Origin: Firmicutes bacterium UBA994
GTDB taxonomy: Bacteria > Bacillota > UBA994
Length of the DNA stretch: 7,935 nucleotides
Assembly: GCA_002292025.1 (NCBI GenBank)
Contig: DBBC01000078.1
Span: 1 to 7,935 of the forward strand
Direction: 5' to 3'
Each line of letters starts with the position of its first letter. Position 1 is the first letter of the stretch. A program made the translations under genes and the position numbers. Below the pieces are notes generated by a model. That model searched no databases. It was not told where the DNA came from and saw only the letters and a list, made by a program, of their open reading frames with translations. This document shows, in pieces, positions 1 through 7,278 of this stretch.

Positions 1-48
1 GAAGACTTTGATGACGAAGACGACCTAGAAGACAACACCGACAAATAG
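1..48 (+). CDS. 3' end of an acidic-tailed protein, possibly DUF1292 (YrzB-like)
   Basis: Only the last 15 codons and the TAG stop are present. The visible residues, EDFDDEDDLEDNTDK, are dominated by Asp and Glu; the other two forward frames stop within the first 30 bases. Small DUF1292 proteins (YrzB in Bacillus subtilis) often have very acidic ends and commonly lie just upstream of mltG in Bacillota, which is the basis for the tentative family name. The function of DUF1292 proteins is not established. A terminator follows about 15 bases after the stop, so this gene ends the preceding transcription unit. The tail alone cannot prove the family; any acidic-tailed protein would fit. Confidence 0.5.
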   Translation, partial: EDFDDEDDLEDNTDK

Positions 49-62
49 CTACTTGCAATCCG

Positions 63-96
63 GAGCGGGACGTTGCCAGCGACTCCCGCTTTTTAT
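63..96 (+). terminator. Rho-independent terminator between the upstream gene and mltG
   Basis: A perfect 7-bp stem pairs AGCGGGA (64-70) with TCCCGCT (84-90). The loop region can extend the hairpin further by pairing GTTG (72-75) with CGAC (80-83), with one bulged base. A run of five T follows at 90-94. It lies just after the stop of the acidic-tailed gene, as expected for an intrinsic terminator, and suggests that mltG starts a new transcription unit or depends on readthrough. I saw no convincing -35/-10 pair between here and the mltG start. Confidence 0.8.
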
Positions 97-162
97 ACAC
101 ACCGTTGATCGGAGCTGATCCCCATTATCCCTAGCCAGTGTATTCTTAGCCTCAGGGGCACA

Positions 163-1200
163 GTGTTAAAAGGTGTCCTTGCGCTTAAGTCATGGGCTAC
201 GCGCCGTTGGCGTTGGCTTGGCGGTGTCGCATGTGCCGTGGCGCTCATAGGGGTGATTTTTGTCATCCCTATTTTTTCTCCCACAGCGGGGGGCGTGCCA
301 TTGTTGGTCAGTATTGAACAAGGCAGCTCTGCGGGGCAAATTGCCGTACAGTTAAAAAAGAGCGGTATCGTTCGCAATTCGTCCGCCTTTGTTCTTGCCG
401 CACGATGGTACGGAAAAACCTACGCATTGCAAGCAGGTACGTACGAGCTCGCTCCAGGCATGAACTTACGCGAGATTATGGTGAGATTGAGTCAGGGCTT
501 GGTGATTAACACGGTTGTTCGCGTTACCATACCGGAAGGACTTACTTTGCCCCAGATAGGGCGCATTTTTGCCCGCTATGGCATGTTTAGTCAGGAGGAG
601 TTTTTGTCGGCAGCCGACGACATCTCCCTGCCCTACCCATATCTTGACCATATACCAGACACCACAGTGCATCGGCTGGAAGGATATTTGTTTCCCGACA
701 CGTATGAGTTTCATCTCGACGCCAGCCCTGAATTCGTAATCCGCACCATGGCAGCCCGTTTTAACGCCGTAATGCCGACGCTTTTTGCCGCATCTCCCAA
801 GCGGGAGCAGTTCAGCCTGCACCAAATAGTGACTATGGCCTCGATTGTAGAACGCGAGGCCGTCAAAAACGAAGAGCGCTCCCGTATAGCGGGGGTTTTC
901 TACAATCGCTTGCAGCGCGGTATGCTGCTGCAGTCTTGTGCTACCGTACAGTTTGTGACCGGTCGTGTAGGTAGGGTATTATACATCGACCTTGCAGTGG
1001 ACTCACCCTATAACACGTACCGCCACGCCGGTCTTCCCCCCGGACCGATTGCCAATCCCGGATTGGCCTCGCTTAGCGCCGCCCTAGAGCCCGAAAATAC
1101 TGCCTACCTCTTTTTCGTGGCGCGAGAGGACGGGTCGCACATCTTTAGCCGTACCTATGCCCAGCACCGTGCGGCAATTCAACGCGCCACACGCCGATAG
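163..1200 (+). CDS. mltG: Endolytic murein transglycosylase MltG (YceG-like)
   Basis: MltG is a membrane-anchored lytic transglycosylase that cuts nascent glycan strands and is thought to set their length by ending polymerisation near the synthases. The 345-residue product has a basic N-terminus (RRWRW), one membrane helix at about residues 18-38, then an extracytoplasmic LysM-like region at about 45-115 (IEQGSSAGQIAVQLKKSGI, LQAGTYELAPGMN). The catalytic YceG domain follows, with LEGYLFPDTYEF (172-183), ASIVERE (226-232) carrying the presumed catalytic Glu230, FYNRL (246-250), LQSCATVQ (256-263) and NTYRHAGLPPGPIANPG (284-300). Length and motif order are normal for the family. The GTG start has only a weak AGGGG ribosome site (154-158) at short spacing, but no better in-frame start exists between the stop at 106-108 and the membrane helix. 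The U32 gene follows after 23 bases, without the methyltransferase gene (yrrM) found after mltG in Bacillus. Confidence 0.95.
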   Translation: MLKGVLALKSWATRRWRWLGGVACAVALIGVIFVIPIFSPTAGGVPLLVSIEQGSSAGQIAVQLKKSGIVRNSSAFVLAARWYGKTYALQAGTYELAPGMNLREIMVRLSQGLVINTVVRVTIPEGLTLPQIGRIFARYGMFSQEEFLSAADDISLPYPYLDHIPDTTVHRLEGYLFPDTYEFHLDASPEFVIRTMAARFNAVMPTLFAASPKREQFSLHQIVTMASIVEREAVKNEERSRIAGVFYNRLQRGMLLQSCATVQFVTGRVGRVLYIDLAVDSPYNTYRHAGLPPGPIANPGLASLSAALEPENTAYLFFVAREDGSHIFSRTYAQHRAAIQRATRR

Positions 1201-1223
1201 ATAGTTATTCTTGGGAGGTTTAC

Positions 1224-2432
1224 ATGGTTGAGCTGCTAGCCCCCGCCGGTACCCTAGAAAAATTGATTTTTGCCATCCGGTACGGAGCCGATGCTGTGTA
1301 TGCCAGTGGAACCCGCTATGGGATGCGGGCTTACGCTGGCAATTTTTCCTTAGATGACCTTGCCGCAGGCATCACCTATGCGCACAAATACGGGCGGAAG
1401 GTTTATGTCACGGTTAACATTATACCCCACAACGAGGATCTTATGGGTCTTAAGGATTATCTGCGGCAGCTGAGCGAGATTGACGCTGACGCCGTAATCC
1501 TCGCCGACCCTGCGGTGCTCGTATACGCGCGTGAAGTTATCCCCGACATGGAACTGCATCTTAGCACCCAGGCCAACGCAGTCAACTGGCAGAGCGTCGC
1601 CTTTTGGGCAGGACAAGGGGTAAGGCGCGTGATTTTGGCGCGTGAGCTTAGTCTGACTGAGATTACTGAAATTCGCCGCCGTGTGCCCGGAGTAGAACTG
1701 GAGATGTTTGTACATGGGGCGATGTGTATTTCGTACTCCGGCCGCTGTCTTATCAGCAATTATCTCACGGGGCGAGACGCCAACCGGGGAGAATGCGCGC
1801 ATCCCTGCCGCTACAGCTACGCTCTAGTAGAAGAAAAACGGCCGGGTCAGTATTATGGCATTGAAGAAGACGGGCGCGGCACCTACATCATGAACTCTAA
1901 AGACCTCTGTCTGCACGAGAACCTCGCGGCGGTGCTGCAGACGGGCGTGAAGGGGCTTAAAATCGAGGGGCGCATGAAGAGCGTGCATTATGTCGCTACC
2001 GTTACGCGAGCGTACAGGCTAGCCTTAACTTCGCTCGCCCGTGGTGAGTCTCCCCCGCAGGAACTTGCTGCAGAGCTAAGAAAGGTTAGCCACAGGGCTT
2101 ACACCACGGGGTTTGCTTTCGGTGTGCCTACTGCACAAGATCACCTCTACGCAGGAGGAAACAACCACAGCGAAGCCGAATTCTTAGGCATAGTGCGCGG
2201 GTTTTCGCCCGAGGACGGTCTGCTGATTGAACAACGGGGGCACTTTCGCGTCGGTCAAGGTGTGGAGTTTATCTCGCCGACAGCAGGACCGTGGCGCTAT
2301 AAGATCCCGCGCATACAGAGCGCCGTTACGCGCACAGAACTAGACGCCGCGCGCCATGCGCAGGAGTTGGTGTATGTGCCCTGGCGAGAGCCGCTCGCGG
2401 AGTATTCTATTATGCGCTCCGCTGCGGTGTGA
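1224..2432 (+). CDS. U32 family protein, YrrO/TrhP-like (probable tRNA U34 hydroxylation factor)
   Basis: The 402-residue product belongs to the 'peptidase U32' family. It opens with ELLAPAGTLEKL and GADAVYASG typical of the TIM-barrel part, carries the U32 signature EMFVHGAMCISYSGRCLIS (160-178), and ends with a small C-terminal domain from about residue 317. Members once called collagenase-like proteases are now known to include iron-sulphur hydroxylation factors: TrhP in Escherichia coli and YrrN/YrrO in Bacillus subtilis, needed for 5-hydroxyuridine at tRNA position 34, and UbiU/UbiV in quinone synthesis. Cys168, Cys175, Cys191 and Cys229 have nearly the same spacing as the cluster ligands I recall for UbiU, and Cys195 is a further candidate. 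Position after mltG matches yrrO, which favours the tRNA role, but no partner subunit and no methyltransferase (TrmR/YrrM) lies here. The ATG has a good GGGAGG site (1213-1218). Family is certain; substrate is inference. Confidence 0.92.
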   Translation: MVELLAPAGTLEKLIFAIRYGADAVYASGTRYGMRAYAGNFSLDDLAAGITYAHKYGRKVYVTVNIIPHNEDLMGLKDYLRQLSEIDADAVILADPAVLVYAREVIPDMELHLSTQANAVNWQSVAFWAGQGVRRVILARELSLTEITEIRRRVPGVELEMFVHGAMCISYSGRCLISNYLTGRDANRGECAHPCRYSYALVEEKRPGQYYGIEEDGRGTYIMNSKDLCLHENLAAVLQTGVKGLKIEGRMKSVHYVATVTRAYRLALTSLARGESPPQELAAELRKVSHRAYTTGFAFGVPTAQDHLYAGGNNHSEAEFLGIVRGFSPEDGLLIEQRGHFRVGQGVEFISPTAGPWRYKIPRIQSAVTRTELDAARHAQELVYVPWREPLAEYSIMRSAAV

Positions 2433-2447
2433 GCGACGATAACGAAC

Positions 2448-2453
2448 GGAGGT
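2448..2453 (+). promoter_or_regulatory. Ribosome binding site that sets the start of the first MCP-binding-protein gene
   Basis: GGAGGT lies 5 bases before the ATG at 2459. The open frame reaches back to a GTG at 2429 that overlaps the U32 stop, but the bases just before that GTG are CCGCTGCG, with no ribosome site. The ATG is therefore preferred, shortening the protein by 10 residues. Confidence 0.75.
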
Positions 2454-2458
2454 CACGT

Positions 2459-4852
2459 ATGAGCGGCAATGAACGTACAGAGTTAGCTAAACGAAATCTT
2501 GTTGCTGCCACCGGCAGGGTGGTAAGGCGAGCCGGTCATCTTGCCGGCGTGGCGGAGAGCCTGCTTGATGTCACGGACAAAATTGCTGTGCAGGCTACGC
2601 AGCAGAGTGCTGACGTGAGCTCGTTAAAGGGCAAAGTGGATGCCTACGCCGAGTCTGCCGACGGCGTGCAGGCCCATAGCCAAGACTCTGCCGTGTTGGC
2701 CAGCCGTGCTGTGGACACAGCTCGGCAAGGTGCGCAGTCTGTACGGCAGTTTTTAGCTGCCATGGGAGACATCCGCTCCGCGGTGGATGCAGCTAGGAGC
2801 GTAGTGGATGTGCTTAACGCACGGACGCGCGACACTGACGAAATGTTAAACACCATCCGGGATATTGCGCAAGCTACAAGCATTCTGGCGCTTAACGCCT
2901 CAATTCAGTCGGCCCACGCCGGGCAAGCAGGCAGAGGTTTTGCGGTGGTCGCGCAGGAGGTAAAACGCCTCGCGGAGCGGAGTACAATCTCTGCCGTGGC
3001 CATGCAGTCTTCAGTTGACCAAGTGGCACAAGGTATCCGCCAAACCGTGGGCTCGCTGGAGAGCATTCTCGCGCGCGTAGCCGAGGGCGAGGTGCTGGCC
3101 GCGAGCACGGAACAGTCCTTTAGTGCTGTGGTTGCCGCCGCTGACGAAACCAGCGGTGCTTTTCGCGAAATAGGCGCAGCCTTAACCCAGCAAATGGAGA
3201 GCCTCACCCACGTCACCTCCTCCGTCGGCGCGATGAGCGAGAGTTTTGCGCGGCTCTACAGCTTAGTTGAAGTGTCGTCGTCATATGCCGCGTTTGCCAA
3301 CAACACCGTAGCGATGCTAAACCAGCATGCCGCCGACCTAACCGCGACCGGCGACGCTCTTTTCGCCGCCTGCGAGGTCGCCGCTGCTAAAACGCGGGTG
3401 GCCCTCAACTTGCCCTACGAACCACAGACTTATGACCCGCACAAAAACTTTGATTTCTACGGCGCGCAACTCCTGTCCAACGTACATATGGGACTCTTAG
3501 CCTCTGATGCCGGGGATCAAATTATCCCAGGGCTAGCCCACAAATGGAGTTACGATGCTGAAACGCTTACCTGGCTCTTTTGCCTTGATCCATCTGCATG
3601 TTTTGCTAACGGGCGCGAGGTAACGGCATACGACGTCAAGTTTTCCTTAGAGCGATTAGCGGACCCTACAGTGCAGTCGCCTTCTGGCTGGGCTTTGACC
3701 GGCATAGAGGGACTGAAAGAGTTTGCCGCAAGCAGAGCACAGGAGATTACCGGCATCAAGGTGCGGGATGAGCGCACGGTGGCCATTACACTTAGCGAAC
3801 CGTTCGCTGGGCTGCTGACCAATTTAAGTCACTATTTTGCCGCCGTTATTTCCGCCGCTGATTTTAGTGAAGGGCGCATTGTCGGGGCGGGGGCGTACTA
3901 TGTCGCCGAGCAGACGCCAGATTATTGCCGTCTGGCGGCCTCGCCGCTGCATCTTAAGGGCGAACCGGCTGTAAGCTGTGTGGAGTTTTCCTTCAGTAGC
4001 GTCGACTTGCCGGAAAAACTAAAAACCGGGAAGTTAGATATAGCCTTTATTGAAAGCGCGGACGCATTCACCGCTATCCGTGCCATACCGCGCGTCGGGG
4101 TTGTGCAGCGGAGCATACTCGGTTATACCTACCTCGGATTTAACTGCCGCTCCGCACATCCCCTCTTGCGGGACGCGGAAGCGCGCCGCGCGCTATCGTT
4201 GGCTATAGACCGCGGCCGGCTCGTAGAGGAAGTATTGTCAGGCATGGGAGCTATAGCCTACGCCCCGCTTCCGCCCACAGTATTTGGCGAAGGTGTATCT
4301 GGGCACTTTGCTCCCGATGAAGCGCGGCGCATACTAAGTCCCTATACGGCAGAGAAACCGCTGACCATTCTATTGCGTTCCGATGAACAAGCCCCGCTTT
4401 ACGAGCGTATGGGGCAATTTTGTATAGAGTCACTGCTAGCCATAGGTATAGAAGTGTCAATCGTGCGTGTGCCGCACAACGTCTACCGTAATCCCGAAAA
4501 CATTGCGACAGCAGATTTGTATCTGTCGCGCTGGGTAGCCGATACTCCTGACGCGGACGCACTGCTCACTCCCATCTTTTACTCCGGCGTGTCCACCAAT
4601 ATGTCGGGCTATAGCAATCCCGCTGTCGATAAATTAATTGACCGCGCCAGAAAGACACTAAACGGCGCCAAGCGTCTGGCATTTCTAAAAGAGGCAGAAC
4701 GCATTATCACACACGATATGCCTGTGGTATGCCTAAACTACATTGCGCTGGGTGTCGGTTATCATCAGTCATTGCGGCATGTCGCGGTAAGTCCCATGGG
4801 GCTGTTGCGCTGTGAAGATATCGTCAAGATTCCGAGCGAGGAGGTGTTTTAG
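2459..4852 (+). CDS. Soluble MCP signalling domain fused to a family 5 solute-binding domain (copy 1)
   Basis: The product has 797 residues from the ATG; with the GTG at 2429 it would have 807. Residues about 20-300 form an Ala/Ser/Gln-rich coiled-coil hairpin of the MCP signalling type, centred on IRDIAQAT, LALNASIQSAHAGQ and GRGFAVVAQEVKRLAERS (133-175). Residues about 314-790 form a family 5 substrate-binding domain (DppA/OppA type): NLPYEPQTYDPH (317-328), GREVTAYDVKFSLERL (385-400), ARRALSLAIDR and RWVADTPDADALL (691 on). Asp695 sits where, as I recall, an Asp of these proteins contacts the peptide amino end. There is no signal peptide, lipobox or membrane helix, and nine cysteines are present, so a cytoplasmic location is inferred. 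At the hairpin tip, the positions equal to Tsr Glu385, Arg388 and Glu391 are Gln150, His153 and Gln156. This weakens the case for ordinary CheA/CheW coupling. SgrR, a regulator with a C-terminal family 5 domain, is a precedent for a cytoplasmic binding domain. Ligand unknown. It forms a tandem pair with the next gene, overlapping it by 1 base. Confidence 0.9.
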   Translation: MSGNERTELAKRNLVAATGRVVRRAGHLAGVAESLLDVTDKIAVQATQQSADVSSLKGKVDAYAESADGVQAHSQDSAVLASRAVDTARQGAQSVRQFLAAMGDIRSAVDAARSVVDVLNARTRDTDEMLNTIRDIAQATSILALNASIQSAHAGQAGRGFAVVAQEVKRLAERSTISAVAMQSSVDQVAQGIRQTVGSLESILARVAEGEVLAASTEQSFSAVVAAADETSGAFREIGAALTQQMESLTHVTSSVGAMSESFARLYSLVEVSSSYAAFANNTVAMLNQHAADLTATGDALFAACEVAAAKTRVALNLPYEPQTYDPHKNFDFYGAQLLSNVHMGLLASDAGDQIIPGLAHKWSYDAETLTWLFCLDPSACFANGREVTAYDVKFSLERLADPTVQSPSGWALTGIEGLKEFAASRAQEITGIKVRDERTVAITLSEPFAGLLTNLSHYFAAVISAADFSEGRIVGAGAYYVAEQTPDYCRLAASPLHLKGEPAVSCVEFSFSSVDLPEKLKTGKLDIAFIESADAFTAIRAIPRVGVVQRSILGYTYLGFNCRSAHPLLRDAEARRALSLAIDRGRLVEEVLSGMGAIAYAPLPPTVFGEGVSGHFAPDEARRILSPYTAEKPLTILLRSDEQAPLYERMGQFCIESLLAIGIEVSIVRVPHNVYRNPENIATADLYLSRWVADTPDADALLTPIFYSGVSTNMSGYSNPAVDKLIDRARKTLNGAKRLAFLKEAERIITHDMPVVCLNYIALGVGYHQSLRHVAVSPMGLLRCEDIVKIPSEEVF
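4840..4845 (+). promoter_or_regulatory. Ribosome binding site for the second MCP-binding-protein gene
   Basis: GGAGGT, within GAGGAGGT, lies inside the last codons of copy 1, 6 bases before the GTG at 4852. That GTG shares its first base with the last base of the preceding TAG stop. The strong site supports the GTG start and suggests translational coupling, which would keep the two paralogues at similar levels. Confidence 0.75.
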
Positions 4853-7278
4853 TGTTTAAGCTGTTCCGTCGCTCTAAGAAATCCGGTGCTGATTTAGAGC
4901 CACACACGCGCCTTAGCTGCGTCAGGCGCAATCACCGCCTGAGCGTGGGGCGCGTTAAGCGCGGTCTTGTAGGTATAACTGATATCGCGGATAACCTTAT
5001 ACAGCTATCGCAAGCGATAGCCGACGTCGCCGACACAGAGCGTGAAGTAATCTCTCGGGTGGAAGACGAAGTCACGGGCTATTCCGCGCTGATGCAAGAG
5101 ATTCTTTCCAACACAGAAAACTCCTTGGCGCTCTCGCAAAGTGCCATGTCCGCAGCGCAACATGGGGCGCAGGCCATGGAGAGCAGCACGGCCGCCATGA
5201 GACTGATAGAACGGGCCGTGCAGGATGCTGCCCTAGCCACAGCCATGCTGCGCACTAAAGTTAAGGAAATCGAACACTTGCTGACGGTCACGCGGGACCA
5301 CGCCAAGACTACGCGCATGCTGTCGCTTAACGCCAGCATCGAGGCCGCAAGATATGGTGAAGGACATGGATTTATGGCGGTAGCGGAAGGCATGCGTGAC
5401 TTAGCGGACCGCAGCGTAGAGGCTGTAGGCAGCATCAAGGACAGCACCGCCGGCATCACCGCCGCCATTCTGGCAGCAGAAACCGCCCTAGCTGACATTC
5501 TGACCAAGGTGGACAAAGGCACGCAGGGGACGACATTGCTCAGCGCTGTGTTTGGCTCGGTCTTGGCTTCTGTTGAACATGCCAACAGGGCTTCCCAAGC
5601 GATTCAGGGAGCCGTGGCAGACCAGACTGCTCGCCTAGAAGAAATAGTGGCCGCTAATCATGCTCTAAGTCGCTCTTTCGACAAGCTCTCGCAGATCGCC
5701 GATGTGTCCTCAGTCTATACCGAGGTTGCCAAAAGCTCGCTAGGTGGCCTGAGCGTCATCGCCGATGATTTAGCCTGCGCCGCGGAGACATTTCATGCCG
5801 CAGAGAGTGTGCCCGATTCGGCTAGGCGCCTGATTTTTAATCTGCCGCAGGAGCCGGACACATTTGACCCGCATCTTAACTCCCTTTACTACGGGGCACA
5901 GGTTTTGGCTAACGTGCATTTAGGACTGCTCGGAACAGACAGCCGCGACCGGCTTGTTTCTGGCTTAGCAAGTAAGTGGCATTATGACACCGAGCAACAG
6001 GAGTGGCACTTCTTCTTGCGTCAAGGCGCGAGGTTCTCACATGGGAGAGAAGTCACAGCTGACGACGTCAAGTTTTCGCTGGAACGCGTAACTGACCCTA
6101 AGCTCGACCCGCCCCGCGCCCATGTGCTTAGCTCAGTAGAAGGTTACGACAGCTATGTTTCTGGGCAGGCAGAGGATATACGCGGCATTCGCGTGATGGC
6201 TCCCCATCATGTCGTGATCAAGATGCGCACATTTTCGGGCGATTTTCTCCTTAATCTAGCGCAGCACAGTTGCGCCATTATCGCTGAGGAAGAGGCTCGT
6301 GCCGACCGCATCGTCGGCTGCGGCCCCTATAGCATTGCCAACCGCAACAAGGATATGTGCTCCCTGCGGGCTTTTGACCAATACTGTATGGGCGAGCCGT
6401 TCGTCAAGGAGATTGAGATTCGCTACGGCAGCGTCGCTTTAGCCGAGCGCTTCCGGCGGCGTGAGTTAGACATGGTAGTCTACGAGAGCGTGGATTTGCC
6501 CAAACTCCTGCAGAGTGATGACGGTGTTAAAGTCCTTACGCAAAGCATGCTTGGTCTTGGGTTTGCGGGGTTGCGCATGACCAGCGACAATCCCTTAGTC
6601 AAGCAGAGGGAAGCCCGCCTAGCGCTGGCCATGGCTGTGGACAAGCGCCGGCTGGTGCAAGAATTGTTTGCTTCGTTGGCCGAGGAGGCTCATTGTCCCG
6701 TTCCACCCGTGCTGCTTTCGGACACACGGCTAAAACCTATTCTCTACGACCCGGCCCGCGCTAAGCAAGTTCTGGCTAAGCTTGGGCTTAAGCAGCCGCA
6801 TCTTAAACTCTTGTCGCGCCAAGACCAAGCCGTGCCCATCTTTAACCGCGTGGAGGAGTTTTTTGCCGAGTCCTTAAGGCAGATCGGCATAGAAGTGGAA
6901 TATGTCAAAGTAGAACACAAGGTCTATCTGCGACCTGAGAATCTGAGCCGGGCGGACGCATATGTGGGCCGTTGGGTAGCAGATAGCCCCAGCCCGGAGG
7001 AAATGCTGACTCCGCTCTTTGACAGCTCCTCCGGCATGAATCGCGTCAAGTACGAGCGCGCGTCAGTCGACGAAATGCTGGCACGGGCACGCCGACTGCT
7101 AAACCCCACGCAGCGCGAGGAACTGTACCGGCAGGTGCAGCGCACTGTTATGGAGGATATGCCACTCATCCCGCTCTATTACTTATTAGCCGGCGCAGCT
7201 TACCGTGAAAACGAACTGAGTAACGTCAGCATTAGTCCCATGGGTCTCGTGCGTTGCGGGGAGATAATGTTTAGATGA
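4852..7278 (+). CDS. Soluble MCP signalling domain fused to a family 5 solute-binding domain (copy 2)
   Basis: This 808-residue paralogue repeats the architecture of the preceding gene. A short basic N-terminus (MFKLFRRSKK) is not followed by a hydrophobic stretch, so it is neither a signal peptide nor an anchor. An MCP-like hairpin spans about 30-310, with its conserved part at 147-188 (LSLNASIEAARYGE, GHGFMAVAEGMRDLADRS). A family 5 binding domain spans about 327-805, with NLPQEPDTFDPH (330-341), GREVTADDVKFSLERV (398-413), VGCGPY (488-493), RWVADSPSPEEML (707-719) and Asp711 at the likely ligand-contacting position. Unlike copy 1 it keeps the tip residues Glu164, Arg167 and Glu170, but one residue is missing just after Glu170 and the next residues are GHG instead of the usual GRG. 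TARLEEIVAA (259-268) matches the receptor methylation consensus. In the first 87 residues of the binding domains the two copies are about 60% identical by eye; the helical parts are much less alike. It overlaps yqeG by 4 bases. Ligand and signalling partner are unknown; no cheA, cheW or permease gene is in the window. Confidence 0.9.
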   Translation: MFKLFRRSKKSGADLEPHTRLSCVRRNHRLSVGRVKRGLVGITDIADNLIQLSQAIADVADTEREVISRVEDEVTGYSALMQEILSNTENSLALSQSAMSAAQHGAQAMESSTAAMRLIERAVQDAALATAMLRTKVKEIEHLLTVTRDHAKTTRMLSLNASIEAARYGEGHGFMAVAEGMRDLADRSVEAVGSIKDSTAGITAAILAAETALADILTKVDKGTQGTTLLSAVFGSVLASVEHANRASQAIQGAVADQTARLEEIVAANHALSRSFDKLSQIADVSSVYTEVAKSSLGGLSVIADDLACAAETFHAAESVPDSARRLIFNLPQEPDTFDPHLNSLYYGAQVLANVHLGLLGTDSRDRLVSGLASKWHYDTEQQEWHFFLRQGARFSHGREVTADDVKFSLERVTDPKLDPPRAHVLSSVEGYDSYVSGQAEDIRGIRVMAPHHVVIKMRTFSGDFLLNLAQHSCAIIAEEEARADRIVGCGPYSIANRNKDMCSLRAFDQYCMGEPFVKEIEIRYGSVALAERFRRRELDMVVYESVDLPKLLQSDDGVKVLTQSMLGLGFAGLRMTSDNPLVKQREARLALAMAVDKRRLVQELFASLAEEAHCPVPPVLLSDTRLKPILYDPARAKQVLAKLGLKQPHLKLLSRQDQAVPIFNRVEEFFAESLRQIGIEVEYVKVEHKVYLRPENLSRADAYVGRWVADSPSPEEMLTPLFDSSSGMNRVKYERASVDEMLARARRLLNPTQREELYRQVQRTVMEDMPLIPLYYLLAGAAYRENELSNVSISPMGLVRCGEIMFR

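Noticed and set aside
73..99. Possible promoter before mltG (TTGCCA and TATACA)
   Set aside because: The spacing is only 15 bases and both elements overlap the terminator stem and T-run. Other candidates (TTGATC at 105-110, TATTCT at 141-146) have wrong spacing.
5079..5585. Long minus-strand open frames, here and at 466-825, 1350-1802, 2905-3216 and 4251-4562
   Set aside because: They lie antisense inside strongly supported genes, have low-complexity products without recognisable motifs, and lack ribosome sites. They follow from codon bias of the plus-strand genes.
2459..7278. Reading the two large genes as ordinary ABC transporter peptide-binding lipoproteins
   Set aside because: There is no signal peptide or lipobox Cys at the N-terminus, no permease or ATPase gene nearby, and about 300 residues of MCP-type coiled coil precede the binding domain.
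2459..7278. Recent gene duplication or assembly artefact giving two copies
   Set aside because: The copies differ throughout, most strongly in the helical half, with distinct starts and tip changes, so this is an old duplication rather than repeated sequence.
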